From NCBI RefSeq assembly GCF_013201895.1, contig NZ_CP053841.1, positions 620,001-684,000 of the forward strand: 64,000 nt of DNA, written 5' to 3'. Below are positions 1 through 9,653 of this stretch, one piece after another. The stretch comes from Campylobacter blaseri (lineage in GTDB: Bacteria > Campylobacterota > Campylobacteria > Campylobacterales > Campylobacteraceae). The translations under genes were made by a program, and so were the position numbers. The first letter of the stretch is position 1; every line of letters starts with the position of its first letter. Under the pieces are notes generated by a model. It searched no databases, had not been told where the DNA came from, and saw nothing but the letters and a program-made list of their open reading frames with translations.

Positions 1-111
1 TTAAGTATCCTAAAATCAGATGATACTAAACAATTTTTAGTATTTTATGATATGGATGCAAAGTTAAGAGTTTTATATAGAAGAAAAGATGGAAAATTTG
101 GTCTTTATTAA
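1..111 (+). CDS. C-terminal end of an unrecognised protein (partial)
   Basis: The window opens inside an open frame that gives 36 residues and stops with TAA at 109-111. It ends in a basic, aromatic stretch (KLRVLYRRKDGKFGLY). I do not recognise the family, and its start lies outside the window. The same 3' end recurs, frameshifted, at 6735-6843, so the reading frame is supported by a second related copy. The next gene starts 22 bases after this stop, so the two may be co-transcribed. Confidence 0.6.
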   Translation, partial: LSILKSDDTKQFLVFYDMDAKLRVLYRRKDGKFGLY

Positions 112-133
112 TAGCCAAATGAAAGGATTTAAG

Positions 134-3100
134 ATGTTGTTTAGTAAAGATAAGTTTTTTAATTTTAAAAAAATTAAGATATTAATTGGACTTTTTTCTT
201 TTTTTGTTGCCTTTAGTGGTTTGGAGGCTAGAATTTTGCCATTTAACTACTTTAATGTTGAATACAATAAATGTATGGATGAGGAAATAGCTAAAAGATA
301 TATAGGTTACAATTATGGTAAAGAATATGAAAAAGCACGTAAGGAAGCCTACGGTGAGTGTAAGAAAAAAGCATTAGAAATTTGCAATGCTTCATATTTT
401 AGAATGTCAAATGGCATAACAGGTTTCTTAGGTGCAAACCTATATGCAGGAAATAAAATATATAAAAGAGCCGATTTGCCAGATACAGTACCAACAGGCG
501 AAGAATATGAGATATATAAAGAGTGCCAAAACTATTATCCAAAGCTTGGTGGATATGGAAAAATTTCTCAATTTAAATGTCTAGATAGTGAATATCTAGG
601 GTTGGCTTCTGCTGGAAAAACTTGTAAAGAAGTTTATGGAGTTACAGTTGAAAATAAATTTGGTAAAGATTTTTTAGAATATATATACCGCGGTGAGATT
701 GAAGGATGTAGAGTTTGTAAAAAAATAGATGAGAATGAACACCTTGTAAAGGCTCCAGGATATGAGGTTATTAAAACAGATTGGGAAAATGGCAAAACAG
801 TATTTGCTACTCCTGCAACAAAATGTGCTTCAAGTTACTTTCCTAATAGGCATAACTTTGCTAAACAAATAGTTAGTGATGACAAGTTAAATGATCCAAA
901 ATTAACTTTGGATGAAAAATATAGTTGTGATCATATAATAGACTATCAAGATATGTGTGGTGATTTAGGTAGGTTAGTAAGAAAAGAAGACGGTAAATGT
1001 TATGGAGCTGCAGGTATAGCTGAAAGAACGCCTATCCCAAAAGCACCTATGATATATGCATTTGCTACAGATGAGAGAATAACTGACGTTGTTGTAAGCA
1101 AGGATAGAATAGAATGCAAAATTTGTACAGAAGAAAAAGAAACTACAACAACAGAAGATGTATTTTTGGTTGGTGAGCAAAGTGAAAAACCTATGATGGA
1201 GTGGTCTATGGCTTGCCATGAAGATGGATATCAATGCGATAGAGGGGTAGGTAACAAAGAAAATCCAGGTAGTATAAAAGATACTATAAAAGCACAAGAA
1301 CTAAAAGGAGCTAAATTTTCCAGTTATAATGGCAAAGCCAATCAACTAAAACCAAGATTTATACCAAATGGTAATTATCCCTTAAATGATTATGTTAAAA
1401 ACTTAACTCAAAATGTTGTTTATGGTGATTTTCTAAGCACAGGAGCTTCTATAATTAAAGGGCAATTTAATCCAAAAAATGTTAAGGATAAAAACAATGA
1501 TTCTGAATTTATACAAGATATAAAACACAATGCATATAAATTTGAAAGAGAATATTCTACATTTTTTAGGGATAGAGAAAAAAGTGATTCAATTGTTAAA
1601 AAAGAGTATTCAAACTCAGCAACAGCAAAACTTGAAGTACCTACTATAAAAGACAAACATGGAAAAATTTTGAAAATAGAAGGTAAAGATATTGTATATG
1701 CAAGACTTTATTGGCAAGGTATGTTTTATGCAGCTAATGATACTCCTTCAGCCTTTGCTCAAGCAAAATATGCAGACTTTTATAAAGAGATAGAAGGATA
1801 TAGAAATGTAGCTATACAAGTTGGTGATATGGATCCTATAAAATTAACTGCAAGTATGAATGATACTTATGCTGCTTATTCTTATTCACCATTCATAACC
1901 AATGTTTTTAACCAACCTGATTTAATTGCAAGAAATAGAGTTGGTTTTAGAATGTTTTATAGCGCAAGTGCGGATGTAACTGACATTATAAGAGAAAATT
2001 TTGACAAATCAAAAATGATTACAGTTGGAGGTATCAAAACATCATTACCTAAGGAGATGTGGTGTGATGGTAGTTGTGCTGATGCCACTAATACATATCA
2101 AGAAAAGATGAGTAGTTCAAACAAAGTAGTTATTGCACAAGATATCAAGAACTTTATGAATAGAAAAATACTTATTATCTCAGAAGAACAAAGAAAAAGA
2201 GTAACTGATAAGATGTTAGATATACTGAAAGAAGAAGAGTATCTATATAAGTTACGCGATAAGAGTAAAGAATTTGTTAAAAAACAAGATGATATTTACT
2301 ATATGACTAGAGACTATATAATTGATTTAATGCCAACATATATGAGACTATCTCAATCAAGAAGAACTTTTAATGATAATGAACAGATAACTATGTATAA
2401 CTTTAGTATTGATAAATGGACTAGTGAAGTTTTGTTTCCTAGTTATGGAGGTTGGTCATTGTTTGTTATATATAACAATGAAGATAAATTTGAACCAAAA
2501 TCAGTTGCCCTTTATGATGGTTTTACTTATGATATGACAGATGCAAAAACTGTTATAAATTGGACAGAAGATTTAGAACAGCCAACTGATGCATTATTTG
2601 AATTGGAACAAAATCTTTACTTTGATGGATTATATACTCCAGATGTAGAAGAGAAACCAGCTAAGATAGGTTATTTTTTATCAAGCTTGGCTAGCGATAA
2701 TAACTCAGAATTAAACATCAAAGGTGAGTCAAATAATTATCAAAATGTTTTTGGAGAGATAGCTAAGGTGGGTAAACAATTTATGCCTAGTTATACATAT
2801 ATAGATTATAATCAAAATAAATCTATACAAAAAAGCATACATATTGGCAATGAAACTCCTATGCTAAGTGTGGATTCATATGATATAACAGATAAGCTAG
2901 GAAAAGAAAGTAGAAAGGCTTATCTTAAACTAAAAACTAAAGCTATAGGTAATGTTAAGCAAGGAAAATATTTAACAAGAACTGAGATAGTTTCTCCAGG
3001 AAGTATGTTTATTTCAACTGTAGCCTTTTCGACAGATATATATAGACCTCAAATATGTTATGTAGAAAATATCTACAATCAAGCAGGAGTTAAAGATAAA

Positions 3101-6100
3101 TTTAGTGCAGTAAGAGGCGAAAGATTAAATAACAGAATTACTTTTAAAAATGATTCAAAAGGAAAAAATATACGACCGGCAAAAGGACTTGCTGTAACTG
3201 TCTTTTTAAATGATAAAAACACTCGCTACTTACCAAATAGCTCTAAAGCCGATAACAGACTTAGATACAATAATAATGAACATCCAAAAAGAGGAGAACT
3301 TGTCTATCTTGAAGATGGCAAAGAAGGAGCATACGAAACTCCTTTAAAAAAAGACAAAGCAGGAAGTGTAGTAGAATATGGATCTAAATCAGAGGATAAA
3401 GCTTATAAAAATAAAAAATTAAACGAATTTAAAAATGGAGATCTTACATTTTATTTAGGAAAAGGTGCGGGCAAAATTTCAAACGGTGCTGTAGTTGGTG
3501 GTGTTTTAAATAACCAGCAAGCATCTTATGTTGAATACGATACTATCTTAGGAAATAGATTCGTAGCAAATTCATTTTTACTAAATTTTAGTTTTGAAGT
3601 TGATGGTAAAGTTATATCGTATAGAAAAAAAGATAATTTTATAGATAGATGTGATGAATCTGACGGAGTAAAAGATATAAATGTTGTATCACTAGGGGGA
3701 CTTAAAGTTGCAAATCAAAACTATATAGTAGATACTGATGATGAAGATAATAGTAAATCAACACTTTATACTCAAGTTGGCAAAAAAGATTTTAATGTTA
3801 CTTTAGTGTATGAAGCTGATTTTGCTCATAAAACTGAAGAGCTTGGGGGTGGTAATGAAAAAATATACAGAGTATATAGTTCGGATGGAAAAACTTTTAA
3901 AGATTATACCCAAGAAGAGTATGACAAACTAAAAAAAGCTGAAAGATTTGATCCAAATGGAAAACTAGAGCTTATGTTAGTTACTAGAGATAGGATAGCA
4001 AATAGAGGTTGTAGTGAGATAACCACAACAGCTCTTGATGCTATGCCATTTGTTTGGAAAAATTGTCCAAAAGATAAAGTTAAGAGAAGTTACTATCAAG
4101 ATGGAGTTTTAAAAACAGAAACAGTTGAATTGAATGAAGGAAAAGACTGCAATAAGCTTAATCATAGTTATGAAGTTAGTTTTAAAAATGATAAAAATCC
4201 AGAACTAACAGGAAAGCAAGTTATGATAACTGGTTTAGATATAGGTTATGCAAGAAAGGATTATACCTTTGTTCTTGCTTATACCCCATCAGGAGTAAAT
4301 AAAAAAGATTTAGATGGTAATTTGACAAAAGACATAGAAAATTATAAAAAATGTCTGGCTGGAGAAAGCATTGAAAGTGTAGATTGCAGTAAACTCAAAG
4401 AGACTTTTGGTAATCACTCTGATTTAACTGACGGAAGTGTTTTAAATGCACAAGGTGCTTTTGTTACTTGTAGACCTAATGAGGTATTTGTTTTAAGACC
4501 TGCTTATTTTAGATCAGATCTTAACACGTCAAAGATTAGAGTTGCCGGAAACCCAAATGATAATCAAGATATTTTTAACAGAGGTATATACCCAGCTGGA
4601 TATGATGGCGAGTACCTGCCAGGATATTATCAAACAATACAGGAAAATATGTTTGGAGACAAAAGAGAACATAATTATACCAGTGGGATAATGCCTAATT
4701 TGGCTGGAAGTTGTACTGCTGAATCTGTATTTGCTGTAAGAAAAGACAATGGGTTAACAGAAAAGGTTTGGAAGCCTTCTAATAATCCAATATTTGCAAA
4801 CTTTGGAATTTTAAAAAGTGATGGAACTTTTGATGAAACGCATAATAGAATAGAGATTAATAAAGAGTTAAATAGCTATGAAAATAATAAAAAAATCTCA
4901 AAAAGATATGCAACTATTTATACTGGTGAAAATACCATTACTGGCGAAAAATACTTTAATTACTATAATATAGGAGATGCAAATCTTACTATTTATGACT
5001 TTGATTGGAGTTTTGAAGATGCAAAAAAGGCAGATTGCGATGTAAATAGCTCAAGATCAACAGCTGATGCACTAGGCAAAGTAGGATGTAATATAGCTGT
5101 TTCAAATGTATCTGATAAAGGAGAAAATCCTTTAAGTACACATCTAAGATTTAGACATAACGATGTTGTTATAAATTTAAATAATCTAAAAAATAATTCG
5201 TCTGCAAAAAATTATACATTTTTTAGTAATGATGCAGAAAGCATGGGTGCTAAACTTGATATTAATGCAAGTGCTAGAACAGCTGAAAATGATATTTATG
5301 AGCCAGCTATAGTAACACTTTATAATAAAAATTGCTATGCAAGAGATGTTAATTTTGGATTGGATTTTACATTTGATTGTGATAGCAATGCAACCGATCC
5401 TAGATGTGTAAATGTTATAGGAAATTCAAGCGATTATAAAATCATAGAAAACTCCAGAGTTAGAAAAGCAGGTTTGTTAAATTCTATTATATTTGGTACT
5501 GACAATTTTGGCAAGTTAGGTTTTATCTTTGCGGATGACGAAAAATATTTTGTAGCAGGCTCTAAGGCAAAAATTAATATAAATAGTAAAAATATAGCCA
5601 GAGGTCCAAAAAGAAATAAAATACCAGCTTTCAATCTTAATAGAGATTCATTTAAAGATAATGGTATATCGCAAGCAAGCGTTTCTATAAATTTTGAAAG
5701 ATATCCTAATATTCCAAATAATCCTGTTATGTTATATGCAGAAGACTTTATCAAAAACGATAGTTTTATTATGCAAGAATTGCCTCTTGATACTGATACT
5801 AAAACAATTGCAGGAAAGCCAAACACTAACGGAATTATAGCTAGCAGTTATTATTTAAATCCATATACAAGAGATATAGTTAAAGACGGTACAAGAGATG
5901 CTCCTATTAACGGTGTGGCATATTTTTATTATGGAAATGCTAACTCAGAAAACTTAAAATATATAGCAAGAGAAGGTACTGATATAGAACCAAATATTTT
6001 CTCTATGGTATATTGTGATGACGGAGTAGGCGGTAGCGAGTGCAGTAAGGATGATGCTAGCAATCATTTTACACTATTAAGGGATAATATATCAACTATA

Positions 6101-6508
6101 CCAGAAAGACCAAATTTTTATATTAATAAGGCTGAAGAGTATAATATGGGCGATATAAATAATTTTATTAGTAGCTATAATTTTAACAATAGCGCCGTTA
6201 GTATAAACAGAGATAGAACGCTAGATAAATCAACAAATTATGCAGAAAAATTAACCATAAATAGCACGAAAGCACCAGTATCTGGTTTTGTAAAAGTTAC
6301 AACTAATCCTTGGTTTGTTCATGGCTCAAGTGCTACTCAAATAGAAAATCAGTTTGAAATAGAATTTATACCTAACCCAAACTCACAATGGGGAGGAAGA
6401 GGAGGCACTAAATCAGGCGATAGTGTAGGAGTATTTTTAGATAGTAATAAGTCTGATACTGCAGGTTCTGTAGGCTCAATAATACGACAAAACAGAATGA
6501 ACTGGTAA
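134..6508 (+). CDS. Very large secreted cysteine-rich protein of unknown function
   Basis: The frame is open from 89, but that ATG lies inside the preceding gene. ATG 134 is preferred because AAAGGA (121-126) precedes it by 7 bases and because it gives a signal peptide: a lysine-rich start, then a hydrophobic stretch ending around ...FSGLEA. The product is about 2,124 residues. The first 400 residues are cysteine-rich, with CxxC pairs (GCRVCKK, ECKICTE). A middle block holds three segments I recall from large DUF11/DUF3344-type surface proteins: VYARLYWQG (about residue 520), ADVTDI (about 615) and GGWSLFVIY...ALYDGF (about 775-800). The rest is Asn/Lys/Asp-rich and predicted beta-rich, and the C-terminus is Gly-rich and ends in RMNW. 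I see no C-terminal membrane anchor or autotransporter barrel, and no enzymatic motif. Export is inferred from the signal peptide. A surface or adhesin-like role is a guess. Confidence 0.75.
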   Translation: MLFSKDKFFNFKKIKILIGLFSFFVAFSGLEARILPFNYFNVEYNKCMDEEIAKRYIGYNYGKEYEKARKEAYGECKKKALEICNASYFRMSNGITGFLGANLYAGNKIYKRADLPDTVPTGEEYEIYKECQNYYPKLGGYGKISQFKCLDSEYLGLASAGKTCKEVYGVTVENKFGKDFLEYIYRGEIEGCRVCKKIDENEHLVKAPGYEVIKTDWENGKTVFATPATKCASSYFPNRHNFAKQIVSDDKLNDPKLTLDEKYSCDHIIDYQDMCGDLGRLVRKEDGKCYGAAGIAERTPIPKAPMIYAFATDERITDVVVSKDRIECKICTEEKETTTTEDVFLVGEQSEKPMMEWSMACHEDGYQCDRGVGNKENPGSIKDTIKAQELKGAKFSSYNGKANQLKPRFIPNGNYPLNDYVKNLTQNVVYGDFLSTGASIIKGQFNPKNVKDKNNDSEFIQDIKHNAYKFEREYSTFFRDREKSDSIVKKEYSNSATAKLEVPTIKDKHGKILKIEGKDIVYARLYWQGMFYAANDTPSAFAQAKYADFYKEIEGYRNVAIQVGDMDPIKLTASMNDTYAAYSYSPFITNVFNQPDLIARNRVGFRMFYSASADVTDIIRENFDKSKMITVGGIKTSLPKEMWCDGSCADATNTYQEKMSSSNKVVIAQDIKNFMNRKILIISEEQRKRVTDKMLDILKEEEYLYKLRDKSKEFVKKQDDIYYMTRDYIIDLMPTYMRLSQSRRTFNDNEQITMYNFSIDKWTSEVLFPSYGGWSLFVIYNNEDKFEPKSVALYDGFTYDMTDAKTVINWTEDLEQPTDALFELEQNLYFDGLYTPDVEEKPAKIGYFLSSLASDNNSELNIKGESNNYQNVFGEIAKVGKQFMPSYTYIDYNQNKSIQKSIHIGNETPMLSVDSYDITDKLGKESRKAYLKLKTKAIGNVKQGKYLTRTEIVSPGSMFISTVAFSTDIYRPQICYVENIYNQAGVKDKFSAVRGERLNNRITFKNDSKGKNIRPAKGLAVTVFLNDKNTRYLPNSSKADNRLRYNNNEHPKRGELVYLEDGKEGAYETPLKKDKAGSVVEYGSKSEDKAYKNKKLNEFKNGDLTFYLGKGAGKISNGAVVGGVLNNQQASYVEYDTILGNRFVANSFLLNFSFEVDGKVISYRKKDNFIDRCDESDGVKDINVVSLGGLKVANQNYIVDTDDEDNSKSTLYTQVGKKDFNVTLVYEADFAHKTEELGGGNEKIYRVYSSDGKTFKDYTQEEYDKLKKAERFDPNGKLELMLVTRDRIANRGCSEITTTALDAMPFVWKNCPKDKVKRSYYQDGVLKTETVELNEGKDCNKLNHSYEVSFKNDKNPELTGKQVMITGLDIGYARKDYTFVLAYTPSGVNKKDLDGNLTKDIENYKKCLAGESIESVDCSKLKETFGNHSDLTDGSVLNAQGAFVTCRPNEVFVLRPAYFRSDLNTSKIRVAGNPNDNQDIFNRGIYPAGYDGEYLPGYYQTIQENMFGDKREHNYTSGIMPNLAGSCTAESVFAVRKDNGLTEKVWKPSNNPIFANFGILKSDGTFDETHNRIEINKELNSYENNKKISKRYATIYTGENTITGEKYFNYYNIGDANLTIYDFDWSFEDAKKADCDVNSSRSTADALGKVGCNIAVSNVSDKGENPLSTHLRFRHNDVVINLNNLKNNSSAKNYTFFSNDAESMGAKLDINASARTAENDIYEPAIVTLYNKNCYARDVNFGLDFTFDCDSNATDPRCVNVIGNSSDYKIIENSRVRKAGLLNSIIFGTDNFGKLGFIFADDEKYFVAGSKAKININSKNIARGPKRNKIPAFNLNRDSFKDNGISQASVSINFERYPNIPNNPVMLYAEDFIKNDSFIMQELPLDTDTKTIAGKPNTNGIIASSYYLNPYTRDIVKDGTRDAPINGVAYFYYGNANSENLKYIAREGTDIEPNIFSMVYCDDGVGGSECSKDDASNHFTLLRDNISTIPERPNFYINKAEEYNMGDINNFISSYNFNNSAVSINRDRTLDKSTNYAEKLTINSTKAPVSGFVKVTTNPWFVHGSSATQIENQFEIEFIPNPNSQWGGRGGTKSGDSVGVFLDSNKSDTAGSVGSIIRQNRMNW

Positions 6509-6516
6509 AAAACTGA

Positions 6517-6545
6517 TTAAAGAGAGGTAATAAGCCTCTCTTTAA
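6517..6545 (+). terminator. Rho-independent terminator after the giant gene
   Basis: A perfect 11-bp stem (TTAAAGAGAGG / CCTCTCTTTAA) with a 7-base loop lies 9 bases after the stop codon at 6508. The T-rich part is within the descending arm rather than in a long tail. Confidence 0.75.
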
Positions 6546-6734
6546 ACTAACTATCTATGATTTTCATATAATTTTAATGTGTGTTGTTAAAGCTCCAAGT
6601 AAGTTTTAATATACATATATAAGAGTATTATCAAAATATGAATATTTTACTTAAAAACTTTATTAATTTGTAAATAATCCTTATAAGTTTTACTATTTTT
6701 AATAGCTGTTAATATAATAATATAAAAGAGGCTT

Positions 6735-6843
6735 TAAATTTACTTAAGTCAGACGAAGCTAAGCAATTTTTGGTTTTTATGATATAGATGCAAAGTTAAG
6801 AGTTTTATATAGAAGAAAAGATGAAAAATTTGGTCTTTATTAA
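6735..6843 (+). pseudogene. Decayed second copy of the gene tail seen at 1-111
   Basis: This stretch is similar to 1-111. The last 60 or so bases differ at only two positions, while the first 30 are more diverged. One T is missing in the TTTTTAT run around 6774-6780, which shifts the frame into TAG (6784-6786). The 3' part then again matches KLRVLYRRKD.KFGLY and ends with TAA at 6841-6843. No intact start or longer frame is visible upstream, so it is a gene remnant, not a working gene. Its presence on the far side of the giant gene suggests a past tandem duplication or recombination between the repeats. Confidence 0.65.
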
Positions 6844-6852
6844 TTAAAATTT

Positions 6853-6893
6853 ATTAATATTCCTAGTAATTTCTTAATACTAAGAATATTAAT
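6853..6893. repeat. AT-rich inverted repeat, possible terminator of the remnant gene
   Basis: ATTAATATTC (6853-6862) pairs with GAATATTAAT (6884-6893). After one mismatch, a 5-bp inner stem (TAGTA/TACTA) follows. It lies 10 bases after the remnant's stop codon, where a terminator of the ancestral gene would be. Confidence 0.45.
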
Positions 6894-7209
6894 TTACATT
6901 TTAAACTATCTAATATATTAGTCATTCATAGTTTTTATCTTGCCATTAAGTTTGCTGTATGTTAAGCGAAAAATTTTAAAATAAAGATAGTAAACAAATT
7001 CAAATAAAATAGTAATATCCTTGTAGAAAATTATAAATAGTTTAGATTATTAATAGGTCTTAAGCATTAATTAGATTTTTCACAAAAATTTAAAAGCAGA
7101 CAAAGATTAAAAATTTTAGATGCTAAATGGTAAAGTTTGTAAGATAAATTAGAGTGGTTGTAATAATATTTCGAATAATAATACACAAAATTTAAGACAA
7201 TAATCAAAT

Positions 7210-7234
7210 ATTCCTAGCATAAAAAGCTAGGAAT
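7210..7234 (-). terminator. Terminator of the rpsF-ssb-rpsR operon
   Basis: A perfect 9-bp stem ATTCCTAGC / GCTAGGAAT with a 7-base loop starts 6 bases beyond the rpsR stop. On the minus strand the loop is T-rich, and ATTTGATTA follows the stem. Confidence 0.6.
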
Positions 7235-7240
7235 TAAGAG

Positions 7241-7501
7241 TTATAAAATTTCAAATGGATTAGCAACTACATCATTTCTATCAACCACATAAGGGATTAA
7301 GGCTGCATGTCTTGCTCTTTTGATAGCTTTTTCAACCATTTCTTGGTATTTTTTAGATGTGCCTGTTAATCTTCTTGGCATTATTTTAAATCTCTCTGAG
7401 AGACAATATTTTAAAAGTTGAGTATCTTTATAATCAATAAACTCAATTTTTGCCTCAGTGTATCTGCAATATTTTTTAGCATATTTTCTTTTATCTGCCA
7501 T
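7241..7501 (-). CDS. rpsR: 30S ribosomal protein S18
   Basis: The 86-residue basic protein matches S18: the [17 protein letters not shown] core and the [24 protein letters not shown]-binding region are readable. S18 binds S6 in the platform of the small subunit. It is the last gene of the rpsF-ssb-rpsR operon, 27 bases after ssb, with an AAGGAA-type ribosome binding site in the gap and a hairpin terminator after it. Length and context are ordinary for Campylobacter. Confidence 0.98.
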   Translation of the reverse strand: MADKRKYAKKYCRYTEAKIEFIDYKDTQLLKYCLSERFKIMPRRLTGTSKKYQEMVEKAIKRARHAALIPYVVDRNDVVANPFEIL

Positions 7502-7528
7502 TTTTATTTCCTTTTTTATATTTAATTA

Positions 7529-8089
7529 TTAAAATGGTAAAATTTCATCACCATCTTCGCCCATATCGTCAATATCAACTTCTGGAATGCTCTCTTCAAA
7601 TTTGTTATCATATTTGCTATTTTGATTATTATAATAACTGCTTTGATTGCTAGGATTATTAGATGAGCCGTAGCTAGAGTTTTGGTTTCCATAGTTATTG
7701 TTTTGTGAATTATAAGGGCTGTTTTGATTTGTCATAGAATTTGTTGTTGGATTTGTTTTTTGCATATCATTACTACCTAGCATTTGCATGCTTTCTACGA
7801 CTACACTATGTTTTGAGCGGTTGTTGCCATTTTGATCTTGCCATTGGTCAAATTTCAATCTTCCTTCAACTAAAATTCTAGACCCTTTTTTAAGATATTG
7901 ATTAGCAACTTCTGCTGTTCTGCCAAAAAAAGTAATATCTACAAAGCATACCTCTTCTCTTTTTTCGCCATTGGTTGTAAATTTTCTACTTGTAGCTATG
8001 GCTGTATTTCCTATAGCAGAACCATTGTTTGCATATCTTACTTCGATATCTCTTGTTAGGTTGCCAACTAGTATTACTTTATTGTACAT
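7529..8089 (-). CDS. ssb: Single-stranded DNA-binding protein
   Basis: The 186-residue protein begins MYNKVILVGNLTRD, the start of the SSB OB-fold, which covers about residues 1-105. An Asn/Gln/Ser/Tyr-rich flexible linker follows at about 110-165. The acidic tail ends in EILPF, a variant of the usual DLPF tip that recruits replication and repair proteins. It coats single-stranded DNA during replication, repair and natural transformation. The position between rpsF (18 bases away) and rpsR is the classic bacterial arrangement and implies co-expression with the ribosomal proteins. Confidence 0.98.
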   Translation of the reverse strand: MYNKVILVGNLTRDIEVRYANNGSAIGNTAIATSRKFTTNGEKREEVCFVDITFFGRTAEVANQYLKKGSRILVEGRLKFDQWQDQNGNNRSKHSVVVESMQMLGSNDMQKTNPTTNSMTNQNSPYNSQNNNYGNQNSSYGSSNNPSNQSSYYNNQNSKYDNKFEESIPEVDIDDMGEDGDEILPF

Positions 8090-8107
8090 GTATTATCCTT
8101 AAGTCTA

Positions 8108-8554
8108 TTAGGCTTCTTCTGTATTTTCTACTTCTTTAGAAGCTTCTTCGTTTTTTTCTTCTTTTGAAGTTTCTTGAACTCTATTTTCTCTAGGAGCTCT
8201 TCTTTCTCTTCTTTCTGGTGAGAACTTTATACCCTTACTTAGCTTATCCCACGCAGCTACCTCTTTTTTGTTTTCATACTTAACTGTTAAAAATCTAATA
8301 ATATTTTCATTATTTCTTATGTTTCTAACTAACTCAGCTATTAGAGCAGTTGGTGCTATAAAGTAAACTACAAAGTAAGTTCCTCTTTCATATTTTTTGA
8401 TAGGATAAGCAAGTCTTCTTGTTCCCATTTCTTGCACAGAGGCTATCTCTCCGCCATTTTTTGTTATAACTTCTTTAACAAAGTCAACTTGTTTGTTTGT
8501 TTCATCTTCTGTAAGCGTTGGCTTAGCGATGAATAAAACCTCGTAATGTTTCAT
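8108..8554 (-). CDS. rpsF: 30S ribosomal protein S6
   Basis: The 148-residue protein begins [14 protein letters not shown] and contains the [18 protein letters not shown] segment typical of S6. Residues 1-100 are the ferredoxin-like fold that pairs with S18. The last 35 or so residues are a Glu/Lys-rich tail, which is common in Campylobacterota S6. It is first in the rpsF-ssb-rpsR operon, with a good AAGGAG ribosome binding site and its own promoter in the 100-base gap after holA. Confidence 0.98.
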   Translation of the reverse strand: MKHYEVLFIAKPTLTEDETNKQVDFVKEVITKNGGEIASVQEMGTRRLAYPIKKYERGTYFVVYFIAPTALIAELVRNIRNNENIIRFLTVKYENKKEVAAWDKLSKGIKFSPERRERRAPRENRVQETSKEEKNEEASKEVENTEEA

Positions 8555-8637
8555 TTTTTCTCCTTATGGTTTTATAGCTTATGAAATTTAGCTTTCACAA
8601 GCAAGGAAATCCGCATTTTAATGCAAATTAACTAGTT

Positions 8638-8643
8638 ATTATA
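8638..8643 (-). promoter_or_regulatory. -10 box of the rpsF operon
   Basis: TATAAT on the minus strand in the gap between holA and rpsF. It would give a leader of about 75 bases that contains a small GCATT/AATGC hairpin. A role of this leader in S6:S18 feedback is possible, but I cannot see the known conserved CCG motif. Confidence 0.5.
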
Positions 8644-8654
8644 TCTAAAAATGC

Positions 8655-9653
8655 TTAAATTTTACTTTTACTGTTTTTATTGGCTATTATTCTTTGGAGT
8701 TTAAGCAAGGATGATAACATGAAATTTGTCTTATCTAATTTTTGTTTTGATTTTAAGCTGTATTCAACATTATTTAGATGAATAAAAATATTTTTTAATA
8801 AAATTGTATTAAATTTTAAAGCCTGATTTTTAAGTTCATTTTGAACATAAGTAGGTGGAATATATCCCAAAATTTCCCTTGCATCAAATTTGCCATTAAT
8901 CTTTATATAGCTATGGACTTTAAAGATTTTAAAAAATGCACTATACATATAGTTTAAAAACTCACTCTCATTATATGAACCGCTTTGTATATATCTAAAA
9001 AATTCATCTCTAAAATCTTGCAAGTTTATAATTTTATTGAAAATTTCCTCAAAACTAACTTCACTTAAAGGATAGACCATTTTTTGCATATTTTCTAAAC
9101 TTAAGTCAATTCCAAGCATCGCAAATTTCTCTAACTCATTTGCCACTAAATTTAGATTTTCATTATGAATTTTATATATTTGTAAAAGTGCTGCTGTGTT
9201 GGCATTTAAATTTAGCATATTTGTTTTTTTAAGCATTAGAGCTAAAGCCTCATTTTCGTTATTTGGTTTAAAAAACCTAACAAAATTTTTCTCAAATGCC
9301 TTTATAAAATCATTTGAAATTTTAGTCATATCTTCAAAGAGTTCATAAATTAGATAGTTATTTTGGCTTTTTTTACAAAGTTCAATTAAAACTTTTATCT
9401 CTTTTGTGGGTACGCATCTATTAGTTTTTATATAAACTATGTTTTTATCGCCAAACAAAGATGGCTCAAGTGTGTTTTTAGCTTGTTCAAAACTATACTC
9501 ATCATAGTAAAAAGATACTAAATTTTCATTACCAAAGTAGTTTAGTATTTCTTTTGCATAAAGCTCATTTTGAAATTCATCATTGCTTCTTAAAAGTATG
9601 TAATTTGGTAAGTTTTTACTATATAGTAGCGTGTCTAAATCTTTTTTATACAT
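8655..9653 (-). CDS. holA: DNA polymerase III subunit delta
   Basis: The 332-residue protein resembles HolA, the clamp-loader subunit that opens the beta clamp. It has the LPNYILLRSNDEFQNELYAKEI start, a central AAA+-like region without a Walker A motif (normal for delta), and the C-terminal helical part around PLSEVSFEEIFNKI...KLDKTNFMLSSLL. It overlaps the end of rnr by 8 bases, so the two are probably translated together. Sequence conservation of delta is low, but size, layout and linkage to rnr agree. Confidence 0.88.
   Translation of the reverse strand: MYKKDLDTLLYSKNLPNYILLRSNDEFQNELYAKEILNYFGNENLVSFYYDEYSFEQAKNTLEPSLFGDKNIVYIKTNRCVPTKEIKVLIELCKKSQNNYLIYELFEDMTKISNDFIKAFEKNFVRFFKPNNENEALALMLKKTNMLNLNANTAALLQIYKIHNENLNLVANELEKFAMLGIDLSLENMQKMVYPLSEVSFEEIFNKIINLQDFRDEFFRYIQSGSYNESEFLNYMYSAFFKIFKVHSYIKINGKFDAREILGYIPPTYVQNELKNQALKFNTILLKNIFIHLNNVEYSLKSKQKLDKTNFMLSSLLKLQRIIANKNSKSKI

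Larger units (their letters stand above)
6546..7209. other. 664-base stretch without an intact gene
   Basis: Between the giant gene's terminator and the rpsR terminator I see no open frame above about 20 codons with a ribosome binding site. It contains the gene remnant at 6735-6843 and an AT-rich stem-loop at 6853-6893. The remainder is about 80% A+T with scattered stops in all frames, which fits decayed coding DNA. Confidence 0.6.

Noticed and set aside
89-133. Longer N-terminus of the giant protein from ATG 89
   Set aside because: It overlaps the end of the upstream gene, has no ribosome binding site and spoils the signal peptide. ATG 134 has both a site and a proper signal sequence.
974-1297. 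Antisense frames inside the giant gene (also 1420-1656 and 5434-5826 on the minus strand)
   Set aside because: Low-complexity or hydrophobic mirror frames of an AT-rich gene, with no ribosome binding site or recognisable domain.
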